Origin: Halorhabdus sp. BNX81
Lineage (GTDB): Archaea > Halobacteriota > Halobacteria > Halobacteriales > Haloarculaceae
NCBI RefSeq assembly: GCF_029229925.1
Contig: NZ_CP107254.1
Span: 806,001-870,000, forward strand
DNA: 64,000 bases
Direction: 5' to 3'
A program made the position numbers and the translations under genes. A model generated the notes under the pieces. That model searched no databases and was not told the origin of the DNA. It worked only from the letters and a program-made list of their open reading frames with translations. Below, piece after piece: positions 8,969 to 18,021 of this stretch (positions are counted from its first letter, which is position 1; every line of letters begins with the position of its first letter).

Positions 8969-10240
8969 ATGAGTGAGGACAAACCGCACCAGAACCTCGC
9001 CATCATCGGACACGTCGACCACGGGAAATCCACTCTCGTCGGTCGACTCCTGTTCGAGACCGGCAGCGTTCCGGAGCACGTCATCGAGCAGCACCGAGAG
9101 GAAGCCGAAGAGAAGGGCAAAGGCGGCTTCGAGTTCGCCTATGTGATGGACAACCTCGCCGAGGAGCGAGAGCGTGGTGTCACCATCGACATCGCCCACC
9201 AGGAGTTCGACACCGACGAGTACTACTTCACCATCGTCGACTGTCCGGGCCACCGTGACTTCGTGAAGAACATGATCACGGGCGCGTCCCAGGCCGACAA
9301 CGCCGTGCTCGTGGTCGCCGCCGACGACGGCGTCCAGCCCCAGACCCAGGAGCACGTCTTCCTGGCCCGCACCCTGGGTATCGACGAGCTCATCGTTGCC
9401 GTCAACAAGATGGACCTCGTCGACTACGAGGAATCCCGCTATAAGGAGACCGTCCAGGAGGTCACGGAACTCCTCAAGCAGGTCCAGTTCAACACCGACG
9501 ACGCGAGTTTCATCCCCTCCTCGGCGTTCGAGGGCGACAACATCAACGAACTCAGCGACAACATGCCGTGGTACGACGGGCCGACCGTCCTCGAGTCGCT
9601 GAACGACCTGCCCGAGCCGGAGCCGCCGACGGACGCGCCGCTCCGACTCCCGATTCAGGACGTTTACACCATCTCCGGTATCGGGACCGTCCCGGTCGGT
9701 CGAATCGAGACCGGCGAGATGTTCCCCGGCGACGACGTCACGTTCCAGCCGTCTGACGTCGGCGGCGAGGTCAAGACCGTCGAGATGCACCACGAGGAAG
9801 TCGACCGCGCCGGCCCCGGCGACAACGTCGGATTCAACGTCCGCGGCGTCGGCAAGGACGACATCCGCCGTGGTGACGTCTGTGGTCCCGCAGACGATCC
9901 GCCGTCGGTCGCCGAGACCTTCCAGGCGCAGATCGTCGTCATGCAGCACCCGAGCGTGATCACCGCGGGCTACACCCCGGTCTTCCACGCCCACACCGCC
10001 CAGGTCGCCTGTACGATCGAGTCCATCGATCAGAAGATCGACCCCTCCTCCGGCGAGGTCGCCGAGGAGAACCCCGACTTCATCCAGTCGGGTGATGCGG
10101 CTGTCGTCACCATCCGACCGCAAAAGCCCCTCAGCATCGAACCGTCGGGCGAGATTCCGGAGCTCGGCAGCTTCGCCATCCGTGACATGGGTCAGACCAT
10201 CGCGGCCGGCAAAGTGCTGAGCGTCGACGAGCGCGAATAA
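8969..10240 (+). CDS. tef1A: translation elongation factor EF-1 subunit alpha
   Basis: 423-residue GTPase that delivers aminoacyl-tRNA to the ribosome. G1 is GHVDHGKST at residues 14-22; G3 DCPGH and G4 NKMD follow in order, and domains 2 and 3 extend to [16 protein letters not shown] near the end. The start [20 protein letters not shown] is standard for halophiles; 20 in-frame codons upstream contain the promoter. The stop overlaps the S10 ATG (TAATG at 10238-10242), so the two are co-translated. The usual partner genes S12, S7 and EF-2 are not in this window. Confidence 0.98.
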   Translation: MSEDKPHQNLAIIGHVDHGKSTLVGRLLFETGSVPEHVIEQHREEAEEKGKGGFEFAYVMDNLAEERERGVTIDIAHQEFDTDEYYFTIVDCPGHRDFVKNMITGASQADNAVLVVAADDGVQPQTQEHVFLARTLGIDELIVAVNKMDLVDYEESRYKETVQEVTELLKQVQFNTDDASFIPSSAFEGDNINELSDNMPWYDGPTVLESLNDLPEPEPPTDAPLRLPIQDVYTISGIGTVPVGRIETGEMFPGDDVTFQPSDVGGEVKTVEMHHEEVDRAGPGDNVGFNVRGVGKDDIRRGDVCGPADDPPSVAETFQAQIVVMQHPSVITAGYTPVFHAHTAQVACTIESIDQKIDPSSGEVAEENPDFIQSGDAAVVTIRPQKPLSIEPSGEIPELGSFAIRDMGQTIAAGKVLSVDERE

Positions 10241-10548
10241 TGCAGCAGGCACGCGTCCGTCTCGCCGGAACCAGCCCCGCGGACCTGGACGACATCTGCG
10301 ACGACGTCCAGGAGATCGCGAACAAGACCGGCGTCGAGCTGTCCGGTCCGGTGCCGCTCCCGACGAAGACGCTGGAAGTGCCCGCGCGCAAGTCCCCCGA
10401 CGGCGAGGGGACCGCCACGTGGGAGCACTGGGAGATGCGCGTCCACAAACGGCTCATCGACATCGACGCCGACGAGCGCGCCCTTCGACAGCTGATGCGC
10501 ATTCAGGTGCCGAACGACGTCTCGATCGAGATCGTCCTCGAAGACTGA
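10240..10548 (+). CDS. rps10: 30S ribosomal protein S10
   Basis: 102 residues, full length for archaeal S10. Diagnostic segments are [36 protein letters not shown] and [15 protein letters not shown]. It overlaps the EF-1alpha stop by one base, the conserved EF-1alpha-S10 pair of archaea. It is followed 120 bp later by tRNA-Ala. Confidence 0.98.
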   Translation: MQQARVRLAGTSPADLDDICDDVQEIANKTGVELSGPVPLPTKTLEVPARKSPDGEGTATWEHWEMRVHKRLIDIDADERALRQLMRIQVPNDVSIEIVLED

Positions 10549-10669
10549 GCGATCGGTGCTTCGGGTTTCGAACCCGACGCTCTCAGTCGATCGTCGACGA
10601 TTTCCGTGCGCCCTCACGCGCAGGTCGAATCGTCGGATTCAACTATCCGTATCACGGATATCCCGTTGC

Positions 10670-10741
10670 GGGCTCGTAGATCAGTGGCAGATCGCTTCCT
10701 TCGCAAGGAAGAGGCCCGGGGTTCAAATCCCCGCGAGTCCA
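10670..10741 (+). tRNA. tRNA-Ala (anticodon CGC)
   Basis: 72 nt cloverleaf without intron. The acceptor stem GGGCTCG/CGAGTCC contains the G3-U70 wobble that defines alanine tRNAs; discriminator is A. D arm is GATC/GATC, anticodon stem CTTCC/GGAAG with loop TTCGCAA (anticodon CGC), T arm CGGGG-TTCAAAT-CCCCG. CCA is not encoded. Its 3' end is repeated several times in the following 500 bp. Confidence 0.97.
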
Positions 10742-11233
10742 CTCGTGGTTCGCGCGTTGCGCGAACACACTCGTTCCCTCGCGTGGTCTCACTCGCTGCG
10801 CTCGCGAGACCCCCGCGAGTCCATGTTTACTGTCGCTCGCAAACTCGCGAGCGATGCAATTCTGATTGCTTGAGCGGGGATTTGAGCCTGGAAGTCGCAG
10901 CGCCGAGCGATGCGAGGTCGCGAAGCGACCTCGAAGGCCGAACGGCGTCGCAGTGAGGCAGCGAGGCGATCGTCTTCCATTGTTCAAATTCCGAAAGGCG
11001 GCGAGCCGCCTTTCGACCCTCGCGGCGACGATGTCGCCGCTCAGTCCCCGCGAGTCCACTCGTGGTTCGCGCGTTGCGCGAACACACTCGTTCCCTCGCG
11101 TGGTCACACTCACTGCGAGACGTTCGCGGTGCTCACGTCTCGCACCTCGCGTGACCCCCGCGAGTCCACTCTTGTTACCGCCCGACGAGTGCGCCGTGTT
11201 CGACCGGGACGCCACCGAGCGCCCGCGAGGCCA
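10729..11233 (+). repeat. scar field of tRNA-Ala 3'-end copies
   Basis: The terminal 13 nt of tRNA-Ala, CCCCGCGAGTCCA (10729-10741), recur at 10811-10823, 11046-11058, 11156-11168 and, with mismatches, 11221-11233. The copies at 10729 and 11046 belong to an exact 60-bp direct repeat (10729-10788 and 11046-11105) that includes a GTTCGCGC-GTT-GCGCGAAC hairpin. The last two copies share the following CTCTTGTTACCGCCC. This is what repeated integration and excision at a tRNA attachment site leaves behind (inference). No integrase gene remains here. Confidence 0.75.
10983..11058 (+). repeat. composite hairpin element inside a tRNA-Ala 3'-end remnant
   Basis: TTCAAAT of a T loop is followed by a 10-bp hairpin (10992-11001 with 11006-11015, loop CGAG), a spacer ACCCTCGC, a 6-bp hairpin GGCGAC-GAT-GTCGCC (11024-11038), then TCAG and the true tRNA-Ala end CCCCGCGAGTCCA. 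The same arrangement, 65 versus 66 nt from TTCAAAT to TCAGTCCC, occurs on the minus strand at 18986-18910 with a tRNA-Asp end. The 10-bp stem differs between copies by compensatory changes. Confidence 0.7.
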
Positions 11234-11667
11234 CTCTTGTTACCGCCCGGCCCATTGTCGATCCATGACCGACTTCGAGAGTCGAAGCCGAACAGGACGA
11301 GCGCGAAGAGCTTCGCCTGGACGCCACTCGCGAGCGCGAAGAACGGACTCACGAAGGCATCGTTCAGGTCGATCCGCTTTTCCATCACCCACTCACCCCC
11401 GTAGCGGCGGAAATCGGTGCGCAGACGGTACAATACGTCGAGTCAAACACCCGGACTTTGATCCGGTTCAGTCGGGTGCCACAGCAATTGCAATGCTGCA
11501 CACCTGAGCGACCTGTCTAGTACGGTAAAAGACAGAGGGGGAGTGTATGGTGTGATTTATCCAGATACTAATAAAGAAAGTTAGTAGCAGGTGGGAGGAT
11601 AGTTCATTCAGCAGAGCAATATTGAATAACCCAGACCAGCAATTCCAAGTACCTCACATAGATCAAC
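11234..11667. other. intergenic region, scar field to AT-rich gene
   Basis: 434 bp without a supported gene. GC content falls sharply from about 11520, marking the boundary to the AT-rich gene at 11668. Short open frames on both strands here (for example 11110-11433 minus) show no recognisable protein features and cross the repeats. Confidence 0.4.
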
Positions 11668-12522
11668 ATGGAAAGGATCAATCCGAAATCGGTCTTTGGC
11701 GGGACGAAAAACGAACAGGTTGACTTCGAGATCGCATTTACTGCATTTATTGTAACAATCGTTCTATCAACATCTACGAACGATCCGGGCTATCGATTTT
11801 TATCAATACTTGTTATTTTGATGAGTGGTCTTACTCTCTTGAGGAAAATGGCAGTTTCAAACCAGCATGCACCGGCACAACCTCTACTAGAATGGACTAT
11901 GCCATTTATATTGACAATCACTATCGTTTCTTCTATTCATGTGTTTCTGGCAGTAGGCACTTTCATTATTGGTGTGTTAGGATGGGATATTTCAGCAATA
12001 TATATTTCTGGACCATTTGTACCCCTGTCCTTCCTTGCGATATTCTTGCTTCATGAGAAGATATTCCATGATGCCAGTCTTTACTTAGCTATTCTGGGAT
12101 ACAACGCCGCTGTCAAGGCTGAGCGGGCAAATTCGCGATTGACTGATAATGTTAAAGACTGGTTTTTATTCTATGTTGCTCAACTGGCTTCCGTGTCAAA
12201 TAGTCCAAATATCCCACCAGAACTTACCGAGTTAGATGATGAACGACAATCATATCAATCTAAGTCTATTATCGGGCTGTTCTTATTCGGAATGCTCATA
12301 TTCACTATACTCTGGATGTTTGTTTCTTGGCTGTTCGGCTCTTTTGTCCTGAACCTTCTGTTCCTTCTCATGGTATTTTTTGTCAAGTATCCTATCCAGT
12401 TTTGGTATTCTCGGTTTGGGTTAGCCAGATTCCCTCTGGAGAGATTTGGGTGGTTTGATTATGTCATCATCGCACTAGGATTACTCATTTCAAATCTGAC
12501 TATTCTCCCGATTTATGCTTAG
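11668..12522 (+). CDS. uncharacterised multi-pass membrane protein, AT-rich
   Basis: 284 residues, family not recognised. About seven hydrophobic segments: residues 25-40, 45-60, near 77-105 (MPFILTITIVSSIHVFLAVG), 112-130 (VPLSFLAIFLLH), 210-228 (IIGLFLFGMLIFTILWMF), 232-248 and 262-280. A hydrophilic central region (about 150-200, with PNIPPELTELDDERQSYQ) is probably cytoplasmic. Base composition is far more AT-rich than every neighbour and the protein is far less acidic, which points to recent acquisition. It lies next to the tRNA-Ala scar field, the usual site for integrated elements. No partner gene is adjacent. Confidence 0.75.
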   Translation: MERINPKSVFGGTKNEQVDFEIAFTAFIVTIVLSTSTNDPGYRFLSILVILMSGLTLLRKMAVSNQHAPAQPLLEWTMPFILTITIVSSIHVFLAVGTFIIGVLGWDISAIYISGPFVPLSFLAIFLLHEKIFHDASLYLAILGYNAAVKAERANSRLTDNVKDWFLFYVAQLASVSNSPNIPPELTELDDERQSYQSKSIIGLFLFGMLIFTILWMFVSWLFGSFVLNLLFLLMVFFVKYPIQFWYSRFGLARFPLERFGWFDYVIIALGLLISNLTILPIYA

Positions 12523-12854
12523 GTGAGTTGCTTGGTCTTAGATAACCCCCCAGGGTTCACACGTAGAGAAATACGCTCCTCTCGATATGCACACGAGATG
12601 CTCGCCAGCGTGTGCATATCTCGCGGCTGCCGAGCCGGTCGGGATGGGTGTCCGGCATGATCGAACAGGCCGACGGGTATTGGACCGAACCGAGAGGCGC
12701 GTGCTGTTCGCTAGGCACTTTTGAGTCCGGCTGTGGCAGTGAAGCGTCAGATCGCAGACTGGCCATTCCTTCCAATGCAATCACAAAAATGTAGTTATAA
12801 TTCAGTAACATTCTAACAGATACTAATATATAACCTCCAGATGGGGATACAGAT
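12523..12854. other. intergenic region with promoter of the lipoprotein gene
   Basis: 332 bp with no supported gene. The last 60 bp are AT-rich, and TAATATATAA at about 12824-12833 is a clear TATA-type box roughly 25 bp upstream of the ATG at 12855, fitting a leaderless transcript. Confidence 0.5.
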
Positions 12855-14108
12855 ATGGCACAACCAACGCCGTCGCGTCGGCGGATGCTTCGTGTGGTCG
12901 GTGCCGCTGGTCTGGCTGGGCTTGCAGGCTGTGGCGCGCTCAACAGCAACGCAGCCGATCCGACCGGAACGGACACCGAACACACGACTTCGGCGGCCAA
13001 GGGGGACGAAACAGGGGACTACGAGCGGTGGCTCCTCGCACCCAGTGAGGTTGCTTTCGGCGATACGATCCTGTTGACATCGGCCCGAGTCAACGAGATA
13101 CGCAGCCATCGTGATGGCTTACCACGAATCGATGGCGGATTCGGGTTCGGTAGTGATACGATGGTCCCTGTTGACACTATTGAACGTATCCACAGTTTCG
13201 GCTCGCTGATTGCAATGACCGGGACCTTCGACGCGGAGACAGCCACGGGAGGGATTAGCGACCAATTCAGCGAGACAGACACGCACCGGGGCTACTCGGT
13301 GTATGCTGCCGGGGACGTGCAAGCGTACGGCATTGCTGATGGCACAGTCCTCGTCTCACTTTCATACGAGGGTGCCGACGTGAGGCAGAACCTCCGGGAA
13401 TTCATCGATACAAGCGAGGGGGCGATCCCGCGACTGCAGGACGTAAACGATGCCGGGCAAGCACTGGTGGACGCCCTCCCTACGGGCTCGTCGGTTCGGA
13501 TCCACACCGACGCGGATCGAATTCAGGTTCCTGATGCGGTAATGGCGGGCTCGACGGTCAATCTTGGTCAGTCAGAGAGTGAGGTCAGCACTGCTGTCGT
13601 CTTCGAGAATGCGGCGGCTGTCGATGCCGAACGAGTCAGGGCGACGGTCGGACACACGGCATTCTTCGACAGTCCCGACGCTGTCAGCGTCACTACCAAC
13701 GGCCGGGCGGTCCTCGCCCAGGGGACAGTACCGACAGAAGAACTGCAGTCACTACAGGTCAGACTTGATGGAGACATCGCAGGCGGCCAACGGCAGATCA
13801 ACGCCACGATGGACTACCGTGTCGGGAACGATGGCGGACGGCTCGTCATTACCCACAACGGCGGTGACCCTATCCCGCGAGACAACCTCAGTATCCGTGG
13901 CTCGGGGTTTGCCAACGTGCCCAACGTCGACGCCACCGAGCAAGGCCAGTGGGCCGGCACCGCCTCCGGCACGGTCGATGGCCAGCCGGCAGTCGTTTTC
14001 GGCGATACGATGACCGTCGGTGTCACTCCGTCCTATGACATCAGTCTGTGGGTGTCCTCTTCGGGCGGGAGTGAGACTGCAGAACGCAGTAGCGGTCCCG
14101 AGGCGTAG
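12855..14108 (+). CDS. Tat-exported lipoprotein of unknown function
   Basis: 417 residues. The N-terminus has a twin-arginine signal (SRRRMLRVVGAAGLAGLAGC) with lipobox Cys at residue 26, so it is exported folded and anchored outside the membrane by a lipid. The remainder is Asp/Thr/Gly/Val-rich and beta-rich with no recognised enzymatic motif; it alternates DTILLTSARVNEIR-like strands and ends in an acidic Ser/Gly tail. Internal layout suggests two similar halves, the second starting near residue 225. Function unknown. Confidence 0.8.
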   Translation: MAQPTPSRRRMLRVVGAAGLAGLAGCGALNSNAADPTGTDTEHTTSAAKGDETGDYERWLLAPSEVAFGDTILLTSARVNEIRSHRDGLPRIDGGFGFGSDTMVPVDTIERIHSFGSLIAMTGTFDAETATGGISDQFSETDTHRGYSVYAAGDVQAYGIADGTVLVSLSYEGADVRQNLREFIDTSEGAIPRLQDVNDAGQALVDALPTGSSVRIHTDADRIQVPDAVMAGSTVNLGQSESEVSTAVVFENAAAVDAERVRATVGHTAFFDSPDAVSVTTNGRAVLAQGTVPTEELQSLQVRLDGDIAGGQRQINATMDYRVGNDGGRLVITHNGGDPIPRDNLSIRGSGFANVPNVDATEQGQWAGTASGTVDGQPAVVFGDTMTVGVTPSYDISLWVSSSGGSETAERSSGPEA

Positions 14109-14269
14109 CCACCACACACGACAACCGCCACGGTTCGGTGAGGATGGGCACGCTGACCTACGGTGGCGTGTCCAGTTATTCCGGACAGCTCTGTTGGCGA
14201 AGCCGTTTCCGAACAGCCCCAACTCGCCCCGTTCCGTGGATTCACGTAGCGTCCGCCCCACCGTCCGAT

Positions 14270-15373
14270 ATGGACCTCGACGCACTCCGGGACGACATTC
14301 CTGTCCTCGAAGAGATCGCGTACCTGAACACCGGTGCGAGCAGCCCCGCCCCGCGGTCAGTCGTCGAAGCGACGACGGACTGGATCGAGTACCACAATTT
14401 CGAGGCCCCGATCGACGAGGGAATCTATCCGCACGCCTGGGACAGCTACGAGGCGGCCCGCGAAACCATCGCTCCCTTCCTTGGCGTTTCGCCGGAGACG
14501 ATCGCCCTCACGTCGAGCACGGTCCACGGCATCAACCTGATCGTCTCGTCGATCGAGTGGCAACCCGGCGACGTTGTCGTCAGAACCGATCTTGAGCATC
14601 CCGCCGGCGTCCTCCCGTTCGATCGCATGGCCGATCTCCACGGGATCGAAGTCCGGACGCTCGAAACCACCGACGGGCGAATCGACCGCGACGAACTCGC
14701 GACTGCCGTTGAAAACGCTCGACTGCTGGCGATGAGTTCTCTCACCTGGAGTCACGGTACCCGGTTGCCGGTCGAGGAGGCAGTCGATATCGCCCACGAC
14801 GCTGGGGCGCGAGTATTGATCGACGCCGTCCAGTCGCCGGGCCAGCGCCCCGTCGACTTCGAGGCCTGGGACGCGGACTTCGTCGCCGGGTCGGGCCACA
14901 AGTGGCTGCTCGGCCCCTGGGGTGCTGGCTTCCTCTATGTCGCGCCCGAGGCGATCGACGCACTTGCGCCGCGGGGGATCGGCTACCGGAGTGTCGAGGA
15001 GTCCGGGGCTACGTCCTACGAGTACAAGACCGGCGCACCGCGATTCGAACTCGGGACGGCCTCGCCAGCCCCGCACGTCGGCCTCGCCGCGGCGATCGAC
15101 CTGCTGGAATCGATCGGGATGGAAACTGTTCAGACACGGATCGAACGACTGACTGACCGGCTGAAGGCGGGACTCGGCGAGCGGCTCATCAGTCCTCGAA
15201 CGTACGAGTCCGGGCTTGTCACGTTCGACGCCGACGATCCCGAGGCGACGGTCGAACGGCTGGCCGAGGCTGGCGCCGTCGTTCGTTCATTGCCCTACCC
15301 CGACGCTGTACGGGCCTCGGTTCACGGATTCAACACGGCCGAGGATGTCGATCGCCTGCTTGCGGAACTGTGA
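14270..15373 (+). CDS. class V aminotransferase (cysteine desulfurase-like, PLP enzyme)
   Basis: 367 residues. PLP-dependent fold type I, class V. Seen: AYLNTGASSPAPRSVVEA at the start, LTSSTVHGINLIVSS, the PLP-anchoring region DAVQSPGQRPVDF, and the Schiff-base lysine in VAGSGHKWLLGPWGAGFLY. It lacks the mobile catalytic Cys loop of IscS/SufS proteins, so desulfurase activity is uncertain; isopenicillin-epimerase-like or kynureninase-like roles are alternatives. The ATG at 14270 is chosen because homology starts there. Confidence 0.88.
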   Translation: MDLDALRDDIPVLEEIAYLNTGASSPAPRSVVEATTDWIEYHNFEAPIDEGIYPHAWDSYEAARETIAPFLGVSPETIALTSSTVHGINLIVSSIEWQPGDVVVRTDLEHPAGVLPFDRMADLHGIEVRTLETTDGRIDRDELATAVENARLLAMSSLTWSHGTRLPVEEAVDIAHDAGARVLIDAVQSPGQRPVDFEAWDADFVAGSGHKWLLGPWGAGFLYVAPEAIDALAPRGIGYRSVEESGATSYEYKTGAPRFELGTASPAPHVGLAAAIDLLESIGMETVQTRIERLTDRLKAGLGERLISPRTYESGLVTFDADDPEATVERLAEAGAVVRSLPYPDAVRASVHGFNTAEDVDRLLAEL

Positions 15374-15604
15374 CGTGGCCTCAGCGGTGCGTGGTCGACG
15401 GATCGCCGGATCATTGACCGGCCGTGGTCGGCGCTCCCGATCCCGGGCGGCTCCTGTCGTTCGAGCCGACGGCGCGATCCCGCAGTACACTTACGTCGCC
15501 GCGATGTACGCGCGATCGACCATAGCGATGACAGGGATGCGTTCGCGATACGAGGCGCGTCGGAATCACGAACTGGCAAGTGGTCATGGACGCCCCCTCT
15601 GACG

Positions 15605-16819
15605 ATGGCGGCCGGCATCGGCATCGTCGTCGTTGCGCTGGTCACGTCGCTGTTCATGGCCTTCACCGTCGGCGCCAACAGCAACTCCGCGCCGATCGCC
15701 CCCGCCGTCGGGGCGAACGCACTCTCGACGCTCAGGGGCGCGCTGCTCGTCGGCATCGTCGCCGGTCTCGGCGCGATCGCACAGGGCGGTAGCATCTCCG
15801 AGACGATCGGCCACGGCCTGGTCACGGGCGTCTCGATCACGCCACTGGCGGCCGCCGCGACGCTGCTGACGGCGGCCACCCTGATCACGATCGGCAACTC
15901 CTACGGCTACCCCATCCCCTCGGCGTTCACCGTGAGCGGGGCGGCCGTCGGCGCGGGCGTGGCCCTCGGGGGCGGGTTCGCGCTGGGCACGTACGCAAAG
16001 ATTCTGGGGTTCTGGTTCGCGATCCCGATCGTCGAGGGCGTCATGGCGTACGGACTCGCCCGGGTCCTGCTCGGCGACCGGGTCCCGGACGCGATCAGCG
16101 TACCGCTGCTCATGGGCGGGGTCGGCTACGCGCTGGCCAACGTCCAGCTGTCGTTCGTCCCGACGCCGGCGGGCCCGCAGGGCTCGATCGCCGGCTGGCT
16201 CACCCACCGACTCGGCGGGCTTACGGGACTATTTGGCGGCGAGGCGATCGTTGCCGTCCTCTTCAGCCTCGTACTGGCGCTTGCCGTCCTCGCGGTGACC
16301 TACTGGCAACTCCTCGCGGACGTCACCCGGGGGATCAACCGGATCCTGATCGCGCTCGCACTCGTCGTCGTCTTCACCAGCGGCGGGACGCAGGTCGGCC
16401 TCGCGACGGGACCGCTGGAACCGGTGTTCTCCTCGGCGCTCGGGCTGCCGGGCCTGGCCCTGCTGGCCTTCGGCGGGTTCGGCATCCTGGTCGGCGGGTG
16501 GGTCCGGTCGCCGCGACTCATCCAGGCGGTCGCCCGCGAGTACGCCTCGCTGGGGCCAAAGCGATCGATCGCCGCGTTCGTCCCGGCGTTCCTGATCGCC
16601 CAGGCCGCGATCGTGCTGGGCTTTCCCATCTCGTTCAACAAGGTGATGATCTCGAGCATCGTCGGTGCCGGCCTCGTCGGTGGCTCGTCGAGTTCGGATG
16701 GGATCTCACTCAGAAAGACCGGCTACACGGTCGGCGCGTGGGTGGGGTCGATGGTCGGCGGCGCGGCGATCAGTTTCGCGCTCTATCGCCTGCTGGCCGC
16801 CGTGCTCGGTGCGGGGTAG
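15605..16819 (+). CDS. pitA: inorganic phosphate permease, PiT family
   Basis: 404 residues, about ten membrane helices, no signal peptide. It carries the duplicated PiT signature: first copy FTVGANSNSAPIAPAVGANA (residues 20-39), second copy in the C-terminal half (FPISFNKVMISSIVGAGLVGG), each with helix breaks. It imports phosphate, or metal phosphate, with H+ or Na+. In the first copy the usual GANDxxN reads GANSNSA and in the second NxTxxxxS appears as FNKVMISS, so the exact ion coupling could be altered. No PhoU gene is adjacent. Confidence 0.88.
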   Translation: MAAGIGIVVVALVTSLFMAFTVGANSNSAPIAPAVGANALSTLRGALLVGIVAGLGAIAQGGSISETIGHGLVTGVSITPLAAAATLLTAATLITIGNSYGYPIPSAFTVSGAAVGAGVALGGGFALGTYAKILGFWFAIPIVEGVMAYGLARVLLGDRVPDAISVPLLMGGVGYALANVQLSFVPTPAGPQGSIAGWLTHRLGGLTGLFGGEAIVAVLFSLVLALAVLAVTYWQLLADVTRGINRILIALALVVVFTSGGTQVGLATGPLEPVFSSALGLPGLALLAFGGFGILVGGWVRSPRLIQAVAREYASLGPKRSIAAFVPAFLIAQAAIVLGFPISFNKVMISSIVGAGLVGGSSSSDGISLRKTGYTVGAWVGSMVGGAAISFALYRLLAAVLGAG

Positions 16820-17146
16820 TCAGGCGAGCAACGTGACGAGGTCCGAGGTCGCCGCCGCATCTTTCATCGCCGACCACGTTTCGAAGTCGGTCCGCGCGGC
16901 GACGAACGCGTCGCGCTCGTCCGCGCTTATGGCCTGGAGGCCCCCGATAGTGTCGCGCTCGGCTGGACACGCCCGGCACAACTCCTCGACGCTTTCGAAG
17001 TCCGTGTGACGCCGGACGAACGATTCCGAGAAAAACGCCTTCCCGTCCTGCGCGTCACGCGTCGCTGGTGTGAGTGCCTGTTCGACAGCGGTCGTGAGTC
17101 GAGTCGGACCGACGCTCTGGGCTTCGACCCGGAGGTCCAGGGCCAT
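16820..17146 (-). CDS. uncharacterised haloarchaeal protein
   Basis: 108-residue soluble acidic protein, alpha-helical, with two cysteines in ELCRACPAERDTIGG (about residues 55-69). No known motif. It begins 673 bases before and ends directly at the PiT gene stop (convergent, no gap). I recognise it only as a halophile-type protein; function unknown. Confidence 0.6.
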   Translation of the reverse strand: MALDLRVEAQSVGPTRLTTAVEQALTPATRDAQDGKAFFSESFVRRHTDFESVEELCRACPAERDTIGGLQAISADERDAFVAARTDFETWSAMKDAAATSDLVTLLA

Positions 17147-17263
17147 ATCGGGGGTTCCGTCTGGAGCCGGGTAAATCCCGTGGTGGTCCTCGACCGCTCC
17201 AGATGTCGGCCGCGTGAGACCGCCGTAGATTTCCCCCGTTACCGACGAGACGAAGCCGACCGC

Positions 17264-17923
17264 TCACTCGTCACCGATCGGCCGGCGGCGGAGTTCGTCG
17301 ATCTGGTCGCGCAGCCGGTCGAGTTCGGATTCGAGCTCTTCCCGGCGGTCGATGAGGTTGCTCAACTCCTCGGTATTCACGGAGAACTCTTCGTCGAGTG
17401 CCGCGTCGAGTGAGTCGGCCGTCGACTGGACGAACTGCGTGGCGACGCCGAGAATCTCCTCCGGTGATTCACATCCTTCGTAGAGATCCACCGATCCAGA
17501 GGAGACGGTGTAACGGATCAGCGGCAACTCCTCTTCGGCATGATAGCTGGTCGTCGTCTGGAGTCCAGTCACCGGATTTTGTCGGTCGTGGGCCTGTTCG
17601 CGCCTGACGATGCTGAACGGCTGCTCCAAGGCGGGATAGGAGTCGGCGAGGTCCCGGAGCCGATCGGCGGCCGTCACGTCAAGCTGGGCCTCGACGTCGC
17701 CGAAGAACTGCGCCGAGCCAGTCAGGCTCAGTGCGATCGTGAAGAAGACGCCCTGGTCGGTCTCGGCAAGCCCTCGAATCCGTTCGCGCACCGCCTCGTG
17801 TTCGCCTTCGAGCGCCTGTCGATCGAGATCGTCAAGCAGTGCCCGCACCCCTGCCTCGCGCTGTAAATACTCCTCGGCGAGCATGCCCGGGAGTTCGCCG
17901 CTGGGTTCGTCCGGCTGGTCCAT
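17264..17923 (-). CDS. uncharacterised coiled-coil protein
   Basis: 219 residues starting MDQPDEPSGELPGML. Highly acidic and largely helical, ending in a coiled coil (NLIDRREELESELDRLRDQI, about residues 190-209). No signal peptide. I choose the ATG at 17923 because the minus strand has a TATA-like GGTTTTGTATCG (17942-17953) about 25 bp upstream. The same frame stays open to 18124 but enters the inverted-repeat element. Function unknown. Confidence 0.65.
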   Translation of the reverse strand: MDQPDEPSGELPGMLAEEYLQREAGVRALLDDLDRQALEGEHEAVRERIRGLAETDQGVFFTIALSLTGSAQFFGDVEAQLDVTAADRLRDLADSYPALEQPFSIVRREQAHDRQNPVTGLQTTTSYHAEEELPLIRYTVSSGSVDLYEGCESPEEILGVATQFVQSTADSLDAALDEEFSVNTEELSNLIDRREELESELDRLRDQIDELRRRPIGDE

Positions 17924-18021
17924 GCCGAGCGTTTCGGGCCGCGATACAAAACCCTTCTCGCCTAGCATTGTCTGTATCCAATCCTGTAAGCCTCCCAGGA
18001 GTGGCTGGGAAACAGACTGAG

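Noticed and set aside
8915..10252. Long minus-strand open frame (445 codons) opposite EF-1alpha
   Set aside because: Mirror of a highly conserved gene; GC-rich third positions keep the antisense frame open. Its translation is Val/Asp/Gly/Arg-rich without any motif.
10652..11507. Several overlapping open frames in the tRNA-Ala scar field
   Set aside because: They run through repeated tRNA ends and hairpins in all frames; translations are Arg/Ser/Thr-rich with no family.
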